Source: Methanospirillum lacunae (lineage in GTDB: Archaea; Halobacteriota; Methanomicrobia; Methanomicrobiales; Methanospirillaceae). Taken from it: DNA of 64,000 bases. The DNA lies in assembly GCF_046195335.1 (NCBI RefSeq), contig NZ_CP176093.1. One strand, 5' to 3'. Positions 47,483 to 57,560 of the stretch are shown piece by piece. Under the pieces are notes generated by a model. That model worked only from the letters and a program-made list of their open reading frames with translations, ran no database searches and was not told the origin of the DNA. The position numbers and the translations under genes are program-made. The first letter of the stretch is position 1. The number at the start of each line of letters is the position of its first letter.

Positions 47483-50400
47483 TTATTTTTTCTCAGCCAC
47501 GGAGATTCCAATGGTAACTACAATACCTTCAACATCCCAGTCACGATCCAGCTGCCAGAGAGATGTATCCCGGGAGTTGTTGTCCTGATGAAGTGTAAGA
47601 GAGGTAGCCCTTACTTCTTTCCGGATGACTTCCTGCCACTCGCTGGTCAGAAGTTCATAGAGATGTGAATCCTGCACTATTGAATCAATTACAATCATCT
47701 CCTCAACATTCAGGTTCATCTGCTTTCGCATCTCCTGTATTCGACGAATGATCTCCCGGGTGTATCCTTCAGCTTCAAGATCAGCAGTCAGTGTAACATC
47801 TACAAAGACTGTTGCATCAGTCATACCAGCTGAGAAAATATTTTCTGGCATAACTTCGGTGAACATCACATGCTCCGAGGTGATTGCAATATCACCTTCC
47901 GGACCGACTATGGTAAATGATCCTTTTTCTGCGATCTGTTTTCGCATCTCATTTCCATCTGCCCCTTCGATTAAGGCCTTAACCTGAGGTCCAATCTTTC
48001 CAAAAGAAGGACCAATTTTCTTCATAATTGGTTCTGCTTTCCAGAGGATCTTATCGTACTGACCGGAAATTACCACGATCTCACGTGCATTAGCCCTCTG
48101 ACAGGCCAGATCATACATGCTGTGGAATGCTTTTCCAACAATATCGTTGTGAGCAGCAACAGTGATGGTTCCCACAGGCCATCGGAGTTTTCTCTTTCCA
48201 GCCTGACGTGCATTTGCTACAGCCTCATCAAATGACCTGATAATGCCCATCCGGGTCTCTAAATCTACATCGATGAGCCTGTCTTCGCCTGCATACCAAG
48301 AAAGCATATGAATAGAGATTGGATCTCCTTCAAGTCTGAGGTTTCCATAAATATCTTCAGCAATGTGTGGGGCATATGGAGCAAGAAGTCTGCATATCGT
48401 CCGCATACAGTAGTAAATCGTTTCGTATGCGTACTTTTTGTCCAGTGAATCCTCTTCCTGCCACATACGTGGACGAACGATCTGCACATACCACCGGGAG
48501 AGATCTTCAAGAACAAAGTTCAGAAGCGACCTGCTCAGGCGGTGCAGATTATACTCTTTCATGTCAGCAGTAACCTGCTTTGCTAGAGTATTAATCCGCG
48601 AGATGATCCAGCGATCCTCGTCAGGCATCTCTCGCAGAGAGCGTGCAATGAAGTCGGGATTCCAGATCCCATCTTTGGAAGAGGGAGCAAAATCATCAAG
48701 GATCATATATGGGAGCGGGAACCGGTACACATTCCAGAGGATATTTACAGTCCGGTTCACTGTTGATAGATTTTCCCAGTTGAACTTGAGGTCTTCCCAT
48801 GGTGCATTTGATGAGAGAAGATAGAGACGAAGTACATCCACACCGAATTTCTCAACAACCTCATCAGGACTTACCACGTTACCAAGACTCTTGCTCATCT
48901 TGCGGCCGTCGCCATCAAGCGAGAACCCATGCATGAGAACCTGCTTATAGGGAGATTTATTGAAGGCAATCGTTGAGGCTCCGAGTTGTGAATAAAACCA
49001 CCCTCGGGTCTGATCCTGCCCTTCCAGAATAAAGTCAGCAGGCCAGAGTTTCTCAAACTCTTCAGTCTTTCCCGGATATCCGATGGTAGCCCACGAAGCC
49101 ATTGCAGAATCAAACCAGACATCAAAGATATCCTCAACCCTGTGCATGGTCCCACCACAGGAACAGGGAATTGATATCTCATCAACATACGGCCTGTGAG
49201 GATCAGTGAGATTTGATCCGGCAGCCTTGTTCAGTTCTGCCATTGTTCCAAAGACCATCTGTTTCTTACATTCTGCACATTCCCAGACAGGTATCGGGAT
49301 ACCCCAGTACCGCTGTCTTGAGATGCACCAGTCACGGGCATCCGAGACAAAGTCATGGAATCTTGCACTTCCGGCCCAGTCAGGGTACCAGGTGGTAGAC
49401 GCTATCTCTTTGAGCATCTGTTCTTTGATCTTTGGAATCGATATGAACCACTGTTCTGTTGCCCGGTAGATGATAGGAGTCTTGCATCGCCAGCAGTGAC
49501 CATACCGGTGAGTGATCTTCTTACGTGCAAGAAGATAATCACCCAGGGCATCCACAATCTCATCGTTTGCGTCACGGACAAACTTCCCGGCAAAAAATCC
49601 ACCATCATCTGTATAATGACCTGCTCCATCAACCGGACAGAAGATATCTAAGCCTTCCTGAACACCAAGAAGATAATCATCCCATCCATGACCGGGAGCG
49701 ATGTGAACCATACCGGTATTGTCCATCTCAACAAAACCGGCCATGACAACACGGTGATCAATCTCTTTCTGTCTTGGGACCAGTTCTGCCAGGGGCGATG
49801 AGTATCTTGTGCCGGCTAGTTCTTTTCCGGTCTTCTTTTCAAGAATCGAAAAGTCCTGGTATTTTCCCTTCTTTAAAACATCTTCAGCAAGTGACTCAGC
49901 GATCCAGAGAAACTCAGTTTTACCTGCTTTCTGTGCAGAAACTCTGGCATATATAAAGTCCTTATCTACGGCAACCGCTACGTTCGCGGGAAGAGTCCAT
50001 GGTGTCGTGGTCCAGATTACCAGGTATTCATCTGTTTTTCCGGTAATTGGGAATTTCACGAAGAGCGAGGGGTCCTGCTCATCCCAATATTCCACTTCAG
50101 AGTCCGCAATGGCAGTTTCACAACGAGGGCACCAGTTGACTACACGGTGTCCACGTTCTAAAAGGCCTTTCTCATGTGCTTTTTTAAGAGCCCACCAGGC
50201 TGCCTCAATATAGTCGGGGGTGATTGTCTGGTACGGGTTATCAAAGTCCATCCAGATACCAAGAGAGCGGAACTGCTCTGACATTGTATCTTTGTGAGAG
50301 ATCGCAAACTGCTTGCATCGCTCAATAAACGTCTTGATACCGTAGGCTTCAATGTCTTTTTTGTTCTCAAAACCAAGTTCCTGCTCGACACGAACTTCAA

Positions 50401-50671
50401 TAGGAAGTCCGTGCATGTCGTAACCAGCCCGGTCAGTAACATCATACCCAAGCATCCGATGATATCTGAGAATGCTGTCTTTGAGGATCTTATTCCAGGC
50501 AGTCCCCAGGTGAATGTTACCGGTTGTATACGGTGGACCATCCACAAAAAACCAGGGCTTTTTCCCTTTATTCTGATCTTTCACCCTGCTGTAAATCGAG
50601 TTCTTATTCCAGAATGAACGTACTGATGACTCGATCTCTTTTGCAACATAACTACTGGTGACTTCTCGCAA
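47483..50671 (-). CDS. ileS: Isoleucyl-tRNA synthetase
   Basis: A 1062-aa class I tRNA synthetase that charges tRNA-Ile. The HIGH motif appears as HLGT in GPPYTTGNIHLGTAWNK (near residue 56), and KMSKS in GRKMSKSLGN (near 590). The editing (CP1) domain lies between them, with the Ile-specific VIWTTTPWTLPANVAVAV. Zinc-like C-x-x-C pairs occur in ECAECKKQ and PCSCGG (about 470-510). A long C-terminal anticodon-binding region completes the archaeal/eukaryotic-type enzyme. The length matches archaeal IleS (1030-1070 aa). This is a housekeeping gene and the best taxonomic marker here. Start ATG at 50671; no operon partner. Confidence 0.98.
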   Translation of the reverse strand: MREVTSSYVAKEIESSVRSFWNKNSIYSRVKDQNKGKKPWFFVDGPPYTTGNIHLGTAWNKILKDSILRYHRMLGYDVTDRAGYDMHGLPIEVRVEQELGFENKKDIEAYGIKTFIERCKQFAISHKDTMSEQFRSLGIWMDFDNPYQTITPDYIEAAWWALKKAHEKGLLERGHRVVNWCPRCETAIADSEVEYWDEQDPSLFVKFPITGKTDEYLVIWTTTPWTLPANVAVAVDKDFIYARVSAQKAGKTEFLWIAESLAEDVLKKGKYQDFSILEKKTGKELAGTRYSSPLAELVPRQKEIDHRVVMAGFVEMDNTGMVHIAPGHGWDDYLLGVQEGLDIFCPVDGAGHYTDDGGFFAGKFVRDANDEIVDALGDYLLARKKITHRYGHCWRCKTPIIYRATEQWFISIPKIKEQMLKEIASTTWYPDWAGSARFHDFVSDARDWCISRQRYWGIPIPVWECAECKKQMVFGTMAELNKAAGSNLTDPHRPYVDEISIPCSCGGTMHRVEDIFDVWFDSAMASWATIGYPGKTEEFEKLWPADFILEGQDQTRGWFYSQLGASTIAFNKSPYKQVLMHGFSLDGDGRKMSKSLGNVVSPDEVVEKFGVDVLRLYLLSSNAPWEDLKFNWENLSTVNRTVNILWNVYRFPLPYMILDDFAPSSKDGIWNPDFIARSLREMPDEDRWIISRINTLAKQVTADMKEYNLHRLSRSLLNFVLEDLSRWYVQIVRPRMWQEEDSLDKKYAYETIYYCMRTICRLLAPYAPHIAEDIYGNLRLEGDPISIHMLSWYAGEDRLIDVDLETRMGIIRSFDEAVANARQAGKRKLRWPVGTITVAAHNDIVGKAFHSMYDLACQRANAREIVVISGQYDKILWKAEPIMKKIGPSFGKIGPQVKALIEGADGNEMRKQIAEKGSFTIVGPEGDIAITSEHVMFTEVMPENIFSAGMTDATVFVDVTLTADLEAEGYTREIIRRIQEMRKQMNLNVEEMIVIDSIVQDSHLYELLTSEWQEVIRKEVRATSLTLHQDNNSRDTSLWQLDRDWDVEGIVVTIGISVAEKK

Positions 50672-50794
50672 GGATACCCCTCAAAAATTCCTTTATTAAT
50701 TGGACCTGACCATAGAAAGGTCTTTGCGGTCTCTTGTCTCTTTCAGAATAGAAAAATTAGAAAAATGGTTGATACAAAGAGGCGAGGGTAATGA

Positions 50795-52624
50795 TTACCA
50801 CCCGCCAGCTCCTCCTCCTCCAAATCCACCGCCGCCACCAAAGCCTCCTCCCCCGCCACTGAATCCGGATCCAGATGATGGCGGAGCATACGAAGTTACA
50901 GGCATAAATGCAGATGCAAATAACGCAGGAGCAAATATTGAGGAACCTGAAGAGGTTGAAAACTCTGGTAAGTTCACATCAAGATCCTTCATCGATCTGA
51001 CTACACGGTCGCCTACTCCGAGTGCAGTTCCATATACGAGCCATTCACCCCACATAGAAATATCAGATGGTGCATAGCGTTTGATGAGAACTGCGTCAGA
51101 CAGAAACGATCTAAACGAGTCCCAACGAAGTTTTTCTTGATACGTATCTCCTTTCCATCTCCCGAAAAGGGTTGCAGGAAAGAGCATACCCACAAGCCCC
51201 TGAAGAAATGCTGCTCCTGACAAAATGGTTGCATTAATTCCCAGGGATGCGTTGCTTCCTGCTATGGTAGTAAAAATTGAGAACAGGAACCAGATAACCG
51301 GAATTACCAGAAGTGGTACCAGGTATCCACGTCCATCCTCAATATAATGTGACTCGAGGTAAGAACTCGAGTAAGAAGTGAGTGATTTGAGTTCCTCCTG
51401 ATAGGCAAGAAGGGTTGCCCGTACAGATGAATCTGAATTTGCCGCATCAGACATCGATGCCAGGGAACCGGTATCGATAACATTATCGGTTGCTATCCGC
51501 CTGAATACATTGAGAACAGTCTGTTCATATGCATCAGCAGATTGCTCTTTCAGAATTGTTATTGTCAAATCACTACTGTCAGGTTTCTGATCGATTCTAA
51601 TGATCTTTTGCCTGTGCATATCAAGCAAAGTAGCATAAAGCCCTTCATTTCCGAATTCCTCAGGATCACCTTCAAAGATGAGATGCACCATCCATGGTTT
51701 TAGTGAAGGATCAGGGAGAGCACTGAGATGTTCAGGAACAACAAATGGTTTTTCTCTTCCTTTCAGGTAATAAATCAGGAGAAGAAGAATTGGGATGAAA
51801 ATCAGAAGAAGGAGTGAAACCGTAAATGCAATATTGGGAGTAGAAGTAAGAATCGCAGAATACCAGGGATTTGCAGCATTGGTTTTCTCAAGTATATTCA
51901 CCGATCCCAAATCACTGACTTTCCCATGAATCTGGTCTCCGGCACCACGTTCAAGAACTAACTCGAAACCGAGTGGTATGTCACTTAAAGCGCTCCCGGT
52001 AATGACAAATGAATTACCTGATTTTGTTACCTTCAATCCAGCAGGATGTGGAAATACTTCCTTAACCCGTTCTGCAGGGATAGTGATGGTAACAGACTGA
52101 TACGCAACATGATCAGTTGCAAGATCAATGTTTATGTGGTCAGCATCTGAACCACGCTCAATCGGCGGAGTTATTAGCCAGGAATATGTAACAGGCCATG
52201 TTCCCGCAGAATAGTAATCAGGATCAAATGCTCCGGCTTCATTGGACAGGGCATGATTTTGAATGAGAGCCTGATAAGATTTATCTGCTCCATCCATGTG
52301 GACTACACCGGTATAATCCTTGAGATAAGAAAATGATCCATGAGGAACTGTAACACTGATTAATGAAACTGGTGCAATGACAGATGTTCCATAACTTACC
52401 GGGACGTTAAAGATCCTGTTCAGGCTCCGGTAGGCCTGATCTGTCTTGACAACATATTGATAAGACTCATTCAGACTCCCGTCATATGACCAGGAACAGT
52501 GGTAGTCAGATACAACAAGATCTCCCTGAATCAGTGTAGAGACAAAACCTCCGAGCCAGAATCCCACAATTCCAATAATTATGGCAGTGATTATCACAAC
52601 TGCCAGCTGGCGAACTTCTCCCAT
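50795..52624 (-). CDS. DUF2207-family membrane protein with Gly-rich tail
   Basis: A 609-aa protein. An N-terminal helix (about 8-30) precedes an extracellular beta domain of about 250 residues with the family pattern for DUF2207. Further helices are near 270-295, 435-458 and 470-490, separated by soluble segments. The C terminus is a striking Gly-rich tail (SGSGFSGGGGGFGGGGGFGG, then GGAGGW). Proteins of this family occur in bacteria and archaea, often near MoxR or other surface assembly genes, with no settled function. It is the last gene of the leftward MoxR-DUF58-VWA operon, 3 bases after the small zinc-like protein. A role as a membrane partner of that system is inference. Confidence 0.88.
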   Translation of the reverse strand: MGEVRQLAVVIITAIIIGIVGFWLGGFVSTLIQGDLVVSDYHCSWSYDGSLNESYQYVVKTDQAYRSLNRIFNVPVSYGTSVIAPVSLISVTVPHGSFSYLKDYTGVVHMDGADKSYQALIQNHALSNEAGAFDPDYYSAGTWPVTYSWLITPPIERGSDADHINIDLATDHVAYQSVTITIPAERVKEVFPHPAGLKVTKSGNSFVITGSALSDIPLGFELVLERGAGDQIHGKVSDLGSVNILEKTNAANPWYSAILTSTPNIAFTVSLLLLIFIPILLLLIYYLKGREKPFVVPEHLSALPDPSLKPWMVHLIFEGDPEEFGNEGLYATLLDMHRQKIIRIDQKPDSSDLTITILKEQSADAYEQTVLNVFRRIATDNVIDTGSLASMSDAANSDSSVRATLLAYQEELKSLTSYSSSYLESHYIEDGRGYLVPLLVIPVIWFLFSIFTTIAGSNASLGINATILSGAAFLQGLVGMLFPATLFGRWKGDTYQEKLRWDSFRSFLSDAVLIKRYAPSDISMWGEWLVYGTALGVGDRVVRSMKDLDVNLPEFSTSSGSSIFAPALFASAFMPVTSYAPPSSGSGFSGGGGGFGGGGGFGGGGAGGW

Positions 52625-52627
52625 TTC

Positions 52628-52813
52628 TTATTCTTCTCCCTCTTTGAAACGCCAGAAATAACATGAACCCCATTCCTGTTTTTCACCAGGCATCATTGAG
52701 ATTAAAGTCTTTTCTGCATGATTACTACAGACCACTGACTGGCAGCACCCTAATATCTGCATTCCAATTGCAGGTTTTCCACAGACCTGACAAAAGGTGT
52801 TTTCCTGAATCAT
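52628..52813 (-). CDS. Small cysteine-rich protein, probable zinc binder
   Basis: A 61-aa protein with two pairs of cysteines near the start (FCQVCGKPA and GCCQSVVCSNH), giving C-x-x-C and C-C-x4-C spacing plus a His. This fits a zinc-ribbon or a small treble-clef fold. It lies 3 bases before the DUF2207 gene and follows the BatD-like gene by 82 bases on the same strand. Its position in the operon supports a real gene. It could be a small adaptor for the DUF2207 protein, or an independent regulator. No signal peptide, so it is probably cytoplasmic. Confidence 0.68.
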   Translation of the reverse strand: MIQENTFCQVCGKPAIGMQILGCCQSVVCSNHAEKTLISMMPGEKQEWGSCYFWRFKEGEE

Positions 52814-52895
52814 ACCGTCCTTATGGAAAACTCAGTCTGTTCCGGCTATATATTTGACGGTCTTTAAAAAAAGAGAGAGAAAATTTCTGATAAAA

Positions 52896-54563
52896 TCAGT
52901 CCAATGATTCTTCAGGGAAATATTCTTGTACAAATGTACTGATATCTTTGATAAACCCGGTTGCCTCTTCAGATGAACCGGTACTCCGGGCATATTCAAC
53001 CATCATACATCGCTCCAGAATTGGAGCAATTATCTTAACATCCATACCGTGAGTTTTGGCGAGAGAGATGATCTCCTCTGTAGTATGAGAAGTTCCTGAC
53101 CCTCTTGTTTGTGAGATAAAGAATCTGAGAGCCTGGCCGAAAAAGACGTAGGCATCCTTGATCCGATCTTCACTTATGGCCTTTTCAGCATTTATCAGGA
53201 GCTCTTCAGTTTTTGTTTTAACATCAACCGGTTCAACCAGAACAGGGAGATCTTCCTCAGGCTCGACACCTTGTTTCTGATAATACCGATACGCGGCCCA
53301 GCAACAAAGGCAGATCAAAAGGATGAGAAGAATAATTCCAATATACCAGCCTATCGGAGTCTCATCTTCTTTCTTCACCGTTACAGATTCAACAGTTCCA
53401 TTTCTGATTATTGATGAAATAGTTGCATTTTTTCCATCTGGATTGTTATACTGTTCATTAATTACAGATTCATTGGGTGTTATGGTCTGTGTTCCACCCG
53501 TCTGATTATAGCCGACCTGCTGAAGGTTTTTCTTCTCTGCCTGGTACTTTGGGTCATTTGCTAATGTTGATGGAATTGGAAGAGATTCATTCGAACTTGC
53601 AGTCAGTTTTTCAAGTGAGCCATTCTGAATATCTCCTTCAAGAGAAACACCCTGGTTTTTATCATTTTGATACTGAGCTGATACAGATCCCGCACCTTTG
53701 CCTTCTGCAGAGATACTTCCATCTTTCTGCTGATACCCTGCATTCTTTAGATCCTGATTTACCTGACTCAGTAAGGGATCCTGATGCATCTTATCAGCAA
53801 GTTCCTGCTGATCTTTTTTATTCTGGCTTGTCTCTTGTGCTAACTGCTGCTGAAGAGCAGACGATTGTGCATTCATCTGATTATTCTGCAGTGTTTGTTG
53901 TGCATTTTGAGGCTGAGATCTGCTGCCTGATCCTGATGATGACATCCCCTTTCTGGATAGCATCTGTTGCATCATCTGCTGATTCTGCTGCTGTAATGCA
54001 TTCATCTGCTGATCCATTTCATCAAAGGGATCAGAACTCTGACCCAGGCCTGCAGATTTCTCTTCACTCGTTGTTGAGGTCAGAGGAGAACCACTATTAC
54101 CAGATTGCGATGACGTTGAGCCCTGTGAAGAGCCGGATGAACCCTGATTCTGTGATGTCTGATTGGAAATGAACTTCACGCTAAACGGCGGAAGAGCCGA
54201 TACATAATCCTTACCACTGTCCCGGTAATGCATGTACAGGCTGACTTCAAATTCAGCCGGATCATCTGAACTCAATGTAATTGCATTTTGCGAACTGCCC
54301 GGACTTATTGGAAAAGATTGTGACTGAGAATTTGTCTGAGAGAAGGAGAATCCTTTCTGTGACTGTTTTCTTGTCAGAGTGTATTCAAGAGTTCCGACAT
54401 TTGTCTTTGGAAATGAACTATCCACAACAAATGGAACCCGAGCTTCTTCTCCTGCCGGGAATGTATACTCACTCTGGCTAGTTTTAAGGGTGACATCATT
54501 TGCAAGGGCAGGATATATGGCAAAGGCAGCCAGGATGAGAATGGCTGCAAGTGTATACTTCAT
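52896..54563 (-). CDS. BatD-like membrane protein with Gln/Ser-rich linker
   Basis: I start at the ATG at 54563, where a signal peptide begins (MKYTLAAILILAAFAIYPAL). The ATG at 54638 would add a polar leader lying inside the preceding gene. The 555-aa protein has an extracellular beta domain (about 25-130) with VPFVVDSSFPKTNVG. A long Ser/Gln/Asn-rich stretch (about 135-260) follows, with repeated QQ pairs, then a further polar region. One membrane helix near 410 (WYIGIILLILLICLCCWAAY) leads to a cytoplasmic helical domain of about 110 residues. The layout (signal, beta domain, single helix, cytoplasmic tail) is that of BatD-type proteins that work with MoxR and VWA partners. The Gln-rich segment is unusually long. 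Confidence 0.85.
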   Translation of the reverse strand: MKYTLAAILILAAFAIYPALANDVTLKTSQSEYTFPAGEEARVPFVVDSSFPKTNVGTLEYTLTRKQSQKGFSFSQTNSQSQSFPISPGSSQNAITLSSDDPAEFEVSLYMHYRDSGKDYVSALPPFSVKFISNQTSQNQGSSGSSQGSTSSQSGNSGSPLTSTTSEEKSAGLGQSSDPFDEMDQQMNALQQQNQQMMQQMLSRKGMSSSGSGSRSQPQNAQQTLQNNQMNAQSSALQQQLAQETSQNKKDQQELADKMHQDPLLSQVNQDLKNAGYQQKDGSISAEGKGAGSVSAQYQNDKNQGVSLEGDIQNGSLEKLTASSNESLPIPSTLANDPKYQAEKKNLQQVGYNQTGGTQTITPNESVINEQYNNPDGKNATISSIIRNGTVESVTVKKEDETPIGWYIGIILLILLICLCCWAAYRYYQKQGVEPEEDLPVLVEPVDVKTKTEELLINAEKAISEDRIKDAYVFFGQALRFFISQTRGSGTSHTTEEIISLAKTHGMDVKIIAPILERCMMVEYARSTGSSEEATGFIKDISTFVQEYFPEESLD

Positions 54564-55510
54564 TGAATAATCCTCCTTCTTCCATATCTGAGCACAATCT
54601 CGGCCACCATGAGAATCATGGAAATAATAAAGAACCAATCCTTGATACTGGTTTCTTCTTTCTCACGCTTGATCTCTTTATTCAGATTGGAATATATTTC
54701 CGAGAGAGTTCCATCGTTAACCGATTTGTAGTATTTTCCTCCGGTGTCTGATGCAATCTTTTTAAGGGCATCTTCATCAAGATCTGCATATTGCGGGTTG
54801 CCAAACCAGTCATACCCGAGAACAACCGGTTTATCTGAACCGAGGCCGATGGTGAATACCTGGATTCCTTTGTCTTTTGCAAACTGTGTTGCCTGTTCAG
54901 GGGAGATAACTCCGGCATTATTCACTCCATCTGAAAGAAGAATAACTACCTTTTTTCGATTTGGAATCGATTCAGACATATCTATTGCAAGTGCAAGTCC
55001 ATCTCCGATTGCGGTAGCTCCGTCTTTCTGTTCGATTGATTTTAATTTGGTGTATACCCGGTCCTTATCAGGAGAGAGATATGCAGCACTCGTTGCTCCT
55101 GATTCGAATGTTATGACACCAACATAATCTTTGTCATCGAGTTGGCGTATCAACTGCCCGGCTGAATTTTTAGCAGCCTCAAGCCTTGTAGGTTTGTAAT
55201 CGGTAGCCTGCATACTGCCTGAATCATCCATGACCAGGATGACATTGACTCCCTCTTTGGCCTGTTCCAGAGGAATATGAGGATCTGCAAGTCCGATAAT
55301 AACACAAGCCAGGGCAGCGAGACCAATCAAAAGAAGCACTCGCGGTCGTGCAGAACCCGATCTTCCGGCAAGAGCGGTCTTCATAAAACCGATATGCGAG
55401 AAGACCATCGCCTCCTGCTTTTTTCGTTTGGTTTCGCGGAGATACCAATAATATATTGCAGGTAATACTAGTAGCAAAATCAGCCATTCAGGATGATAAA
55501 AACCTGCCAT
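54560..55510 (-). CDS. VWA-domain membrane protein (BatA-like)
   Basis: A 316-aa protein anchored by helices at both ends. Residues 7-24 (PEWLILLLVLPAIYYWYL) and about 50-70 are hydrophobic, and about 293-310 (WFFIISMILMVAEIVL) closes the chain. Between them, about 85-280 is a von Willebrand A domain with the metal-ion motif D-x-S-x-S in VMDDSGSMQ, the supporting Thr in GVITFESGATSA and the Asp in LLSDGVNNAG. The gene order MoxR-DUF58-VWA-BatD is the classic MoxR system, thought to help fold or insert metal-containing proteins. Its start overlaps the DUF58 stop by one base, and it overlaps the BatD-like start by four. Confidence 0.94.
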   Translation of the reverse strand: MAGFYHPEWLILLLVLPAIYYWYLRETKRKKQEAMVFSHIGFMKTALAGRSGSARPRVLLLIGLAALACVIIGLADPHIPLEQAKEGVNVILVMDDSGSMQATDYKPTRLEAAKNSAGQLIRQLDDKDYVGVITFESGATSAAYLSPDKDRVYTKLKSIEQKDGATAIGDGLALAIDMSESIPNRKKVVILLSDGVNNAGVISPEQATQFAKDKGIQVFTIGLGSDKPVVLGYDWFGNPQYADLDEDALKKIASDTGGKYYKSVNDGTLSEIYSNLNKEIKREKEETSIKDWFFIISMILMVAEIVLRYGRRRIIQ

Positions 55511-56400
55511 TAGCGTACCCCCGCCATAGGACTGTCTGCAAAGAGCCGCTGCAGAGGGCTGAACCAGTCATCTGATGTCCGTACCTGCTCCATCGGAACA
55601 TGGCATTTTTTAAATATTCCGGCAGTCCTTATTTCAGCCTCTTCAACAGCTCTCTGGTAATCTGCTCTGAACAGTTCATCAGAAGTATCGATGAGAATTT
55701 GTTCACCGGTTTCTGCATCCTCAAGTTCAATCAGACCGATATCTGGAAGATCTGACTCCCGGGGGTCTGATACCCTGATAGCATACACTTCATGATGCTG
55801 CCTGAGTTGACCAAGTTCACGCGAGAAATCTGACATATAAAAGTCAGATATAATAATAACAGAGGCCATTCTTCGGAGACGTGTCAGGATATGATGAAGT
55901 GCCGGTCTCAGATCTGAACCTGAGCTCTGCGGGGTATGGTTAATGACTTCGTGTATAAGATGGACGGCATGAGCCCTGCCGCTTCGAGCTGGAATAAAAC
56001 GCTCCACCTTGTCGGTTACAATGATAAGACCTGCACGATCATGGTACCGAACAGCTGCAAATACGAGACTTGCATAAATCTCCAACATCATCCGATATTT
56101 ACTGACCATGGTGCCGAAGGCGTGAGAACCTGAAAGATCAATAACAAAATAAAACGTTTGGTCTCTCTCTTCAGTAAATTCCTTGACATATGGAATTCCA
56201 TATCTGGCAGTGACCTTCCAGTCAATTGCTCTGATATCATCACCGGGAATATATTCCCTGATCTCAGAGAATTCGATACCCTGTCCTTTAAAGAGGGAGA
56301 TATGAACACCTGCTTTCTGTCCTGTCACCCTGGCACGTGTGATGAGATCAACCGACCGGATGAGCCTGACAAGTTCAACAGGATCTTCCCATGCTGGCAT
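55510..56400 (-). CDS. DUF58-domain protein of the MoxR system
   Basis: A 296-aa protein with the DUF58 signature EFSEIREYIPGDDIRAIDWKVTARYG (positions about 40-65), and a VWA-like core (FVIDLSGSHAFG and IISDFYMSDFS). It has no membrane segment. DUF58 proteins pair with MoxR ATPases and VWA proteins in an assembly or chaperone complex, often for metal insertion or cell-envelope upkeep; precise partners vary. It lies 14 bases after the MoxR gene and overlaps the VWA gene by one base, so the three are co-transcribed. Length is typical of the family. Confidence 0.93.
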   Translation of the reverse strand: MPAWEDPVELVRLIRSVDLITRARVTGQKAGVHISLFKGQGIEFSEIREYIPGDDIRAIDWKVTARYGIPYVKEFTEERDQTFYFVIDLSGSHAFGTMVSKYRMMLEIYASLVFAAVRYHDRAGLIIVTDKVERFIPARSGRAHAVHLIHEVINHTPQSSGSDLRPALHHILTRLRRMASVIIISDFYMSDFSRELGQLRQHHEVYAIRVSDPRESDLPDIGLIELEDAETGEQILIDTSDELFRADYQRAVEEAEIRTAGIFKKCHVPMEQVRTSDDWFSPLQRLFADSPMAGVR

Positions 56401-56414
56401 CTAATCTCTCTCCC

Positions 56415-57401
56415 TCATGGAACTGGAACACTCTTGAGAATCTGTGTAATTACAGAGTCTGTAGTGATTCCATCGGCCTCAGCCTGATATGTAAGAATGA
56501 TCCGGTGCCGGAGAACTTCTGCTGCAATAGCCCTGACATCTTCTGGAACAACGTACCCACGTCCTCTTAAGAGGGCATGTGCCTTGGCACCAAGCACGAG
56601 AAAGATAGTTGCACGAGGTGATGCACCATATGCAATATAATCACTAAGCTGCAGACCATATCGGCCTGGACTTCGTGTTGCATCAACAAGTGAAGTTACA
56701 TAATTCTTAATCTCAACATCTGCGTAAACCCGGGTAAGGAACTGTTGAATAGAGAGGATCGTATCAGCGGTGATGACAGCCTTTGGAATGATCTTAACCC
56801 CTTCTGTGAACCGGTCAAGAATCGTTACTTCTTCTGTTCGTGAAGGATATCCCATTATAATCTTGAACATGAACCTGTCCATTTGAGCTTCAGGAAGTGG
56901 ATAGGTACCTTCATGCTCAATCGGGTTTTCGGTTGCAAGTACGAAAAACGGAGTTGGTAACTTGAATGTTTCTCCCTGTATCGTGACCTGACGTTCCTGC
57001 ATGGCTTCAAGCAATGCTGACTGTACTTTTGGTGGTGCACGGTTGATCTCATCAGCAAGAACAAACTGGCTGAAAATTGGACCTTTTACAGTTGAAAACG
57101 AAGATGATTGTTGATTAAAAATTTTAGTTCCGGTAATATCAGCAGGAAGCAGATCCGGAGTGAACTGTATACGTGAAAATGAAGCATCGATAGCCTGAGC
57201 CAGAGTTTTAATGAGCAATGTTTTTGCAATTCCTGGAACTCCTTCAAGCAGAACATGACCATCAGCAACAAGTGAAATGACTAGACGATCTACGATATCA
57301 TGTTGTCCGACTATTATTCGGGATATTTCATCCCTGAGAGGAGTGAGGAGGTCTGCGTATTGTTTCGCTTCTTTTGTAAGCGCAAGGATCTCTTCGTTCA
57401 T
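56415..57401 (-). CDS. MoxR-family AAA+ ATPase
   Basis: A 328-aa AAA+ protein. The Walker A motif is in EGVPGIAKTLLIK (near residue 58), Walker B in VLADEINRAPPKVQSALLEAMQE (near 115), and sensor regions include ATENPIEHEGTYPLPEAQ. That last segment is highly characteristic of MoxR. It forms a ring that powers a VWA-linked chaperone. It is first in a leftward operon of six genes, and no promoter box is obvious in the 160-base gap that separates it from the giant PKD gene. The exact client of the system is unknown in this genome. Confidence 0.96.
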   Translation of the reverse strand: MNEEILALTKEAKQYADLLTPLRDEISRIIVGQHDIVDRLVISLVADGHVLLEGVPGIAKTLLIKTLAQAIDASFSRIQFTPDLLPADITGTKIFNQQSSSFSTVKGPIFSQFVLADEINRAPPKVQSALLEAMQERQVTIQGETFKLPTPFFVLATENPIEHEGTYPLPEAQMDRFMFKIIMGYPSRTEEVTILDRFTEGVKIIPKAVITADTILSIQQFLTRVYADVEIKNYVTSLVDATRSPGRYGLQLSDYIAYGASPRATIFLVLGAKAHALLRGRGYVVPEDVRAIAAEVLRHRIILTYQAEADGITTDSVITQILKSVPVP

Positions 57402-57560
57402 GAATTCACCTGATATTCGATTTTGGTAGATTGATACCGATAGATTTGCAGGTAACTCTACAAAGTAAAGTTTGCATTACATATTGAAAACGTTTCCTAA
57501 CATGCTGTACCGAATTTTCAAAAAAGAGTAGAAAAAATGTCTGAACAAAAAAGAGAGCGG

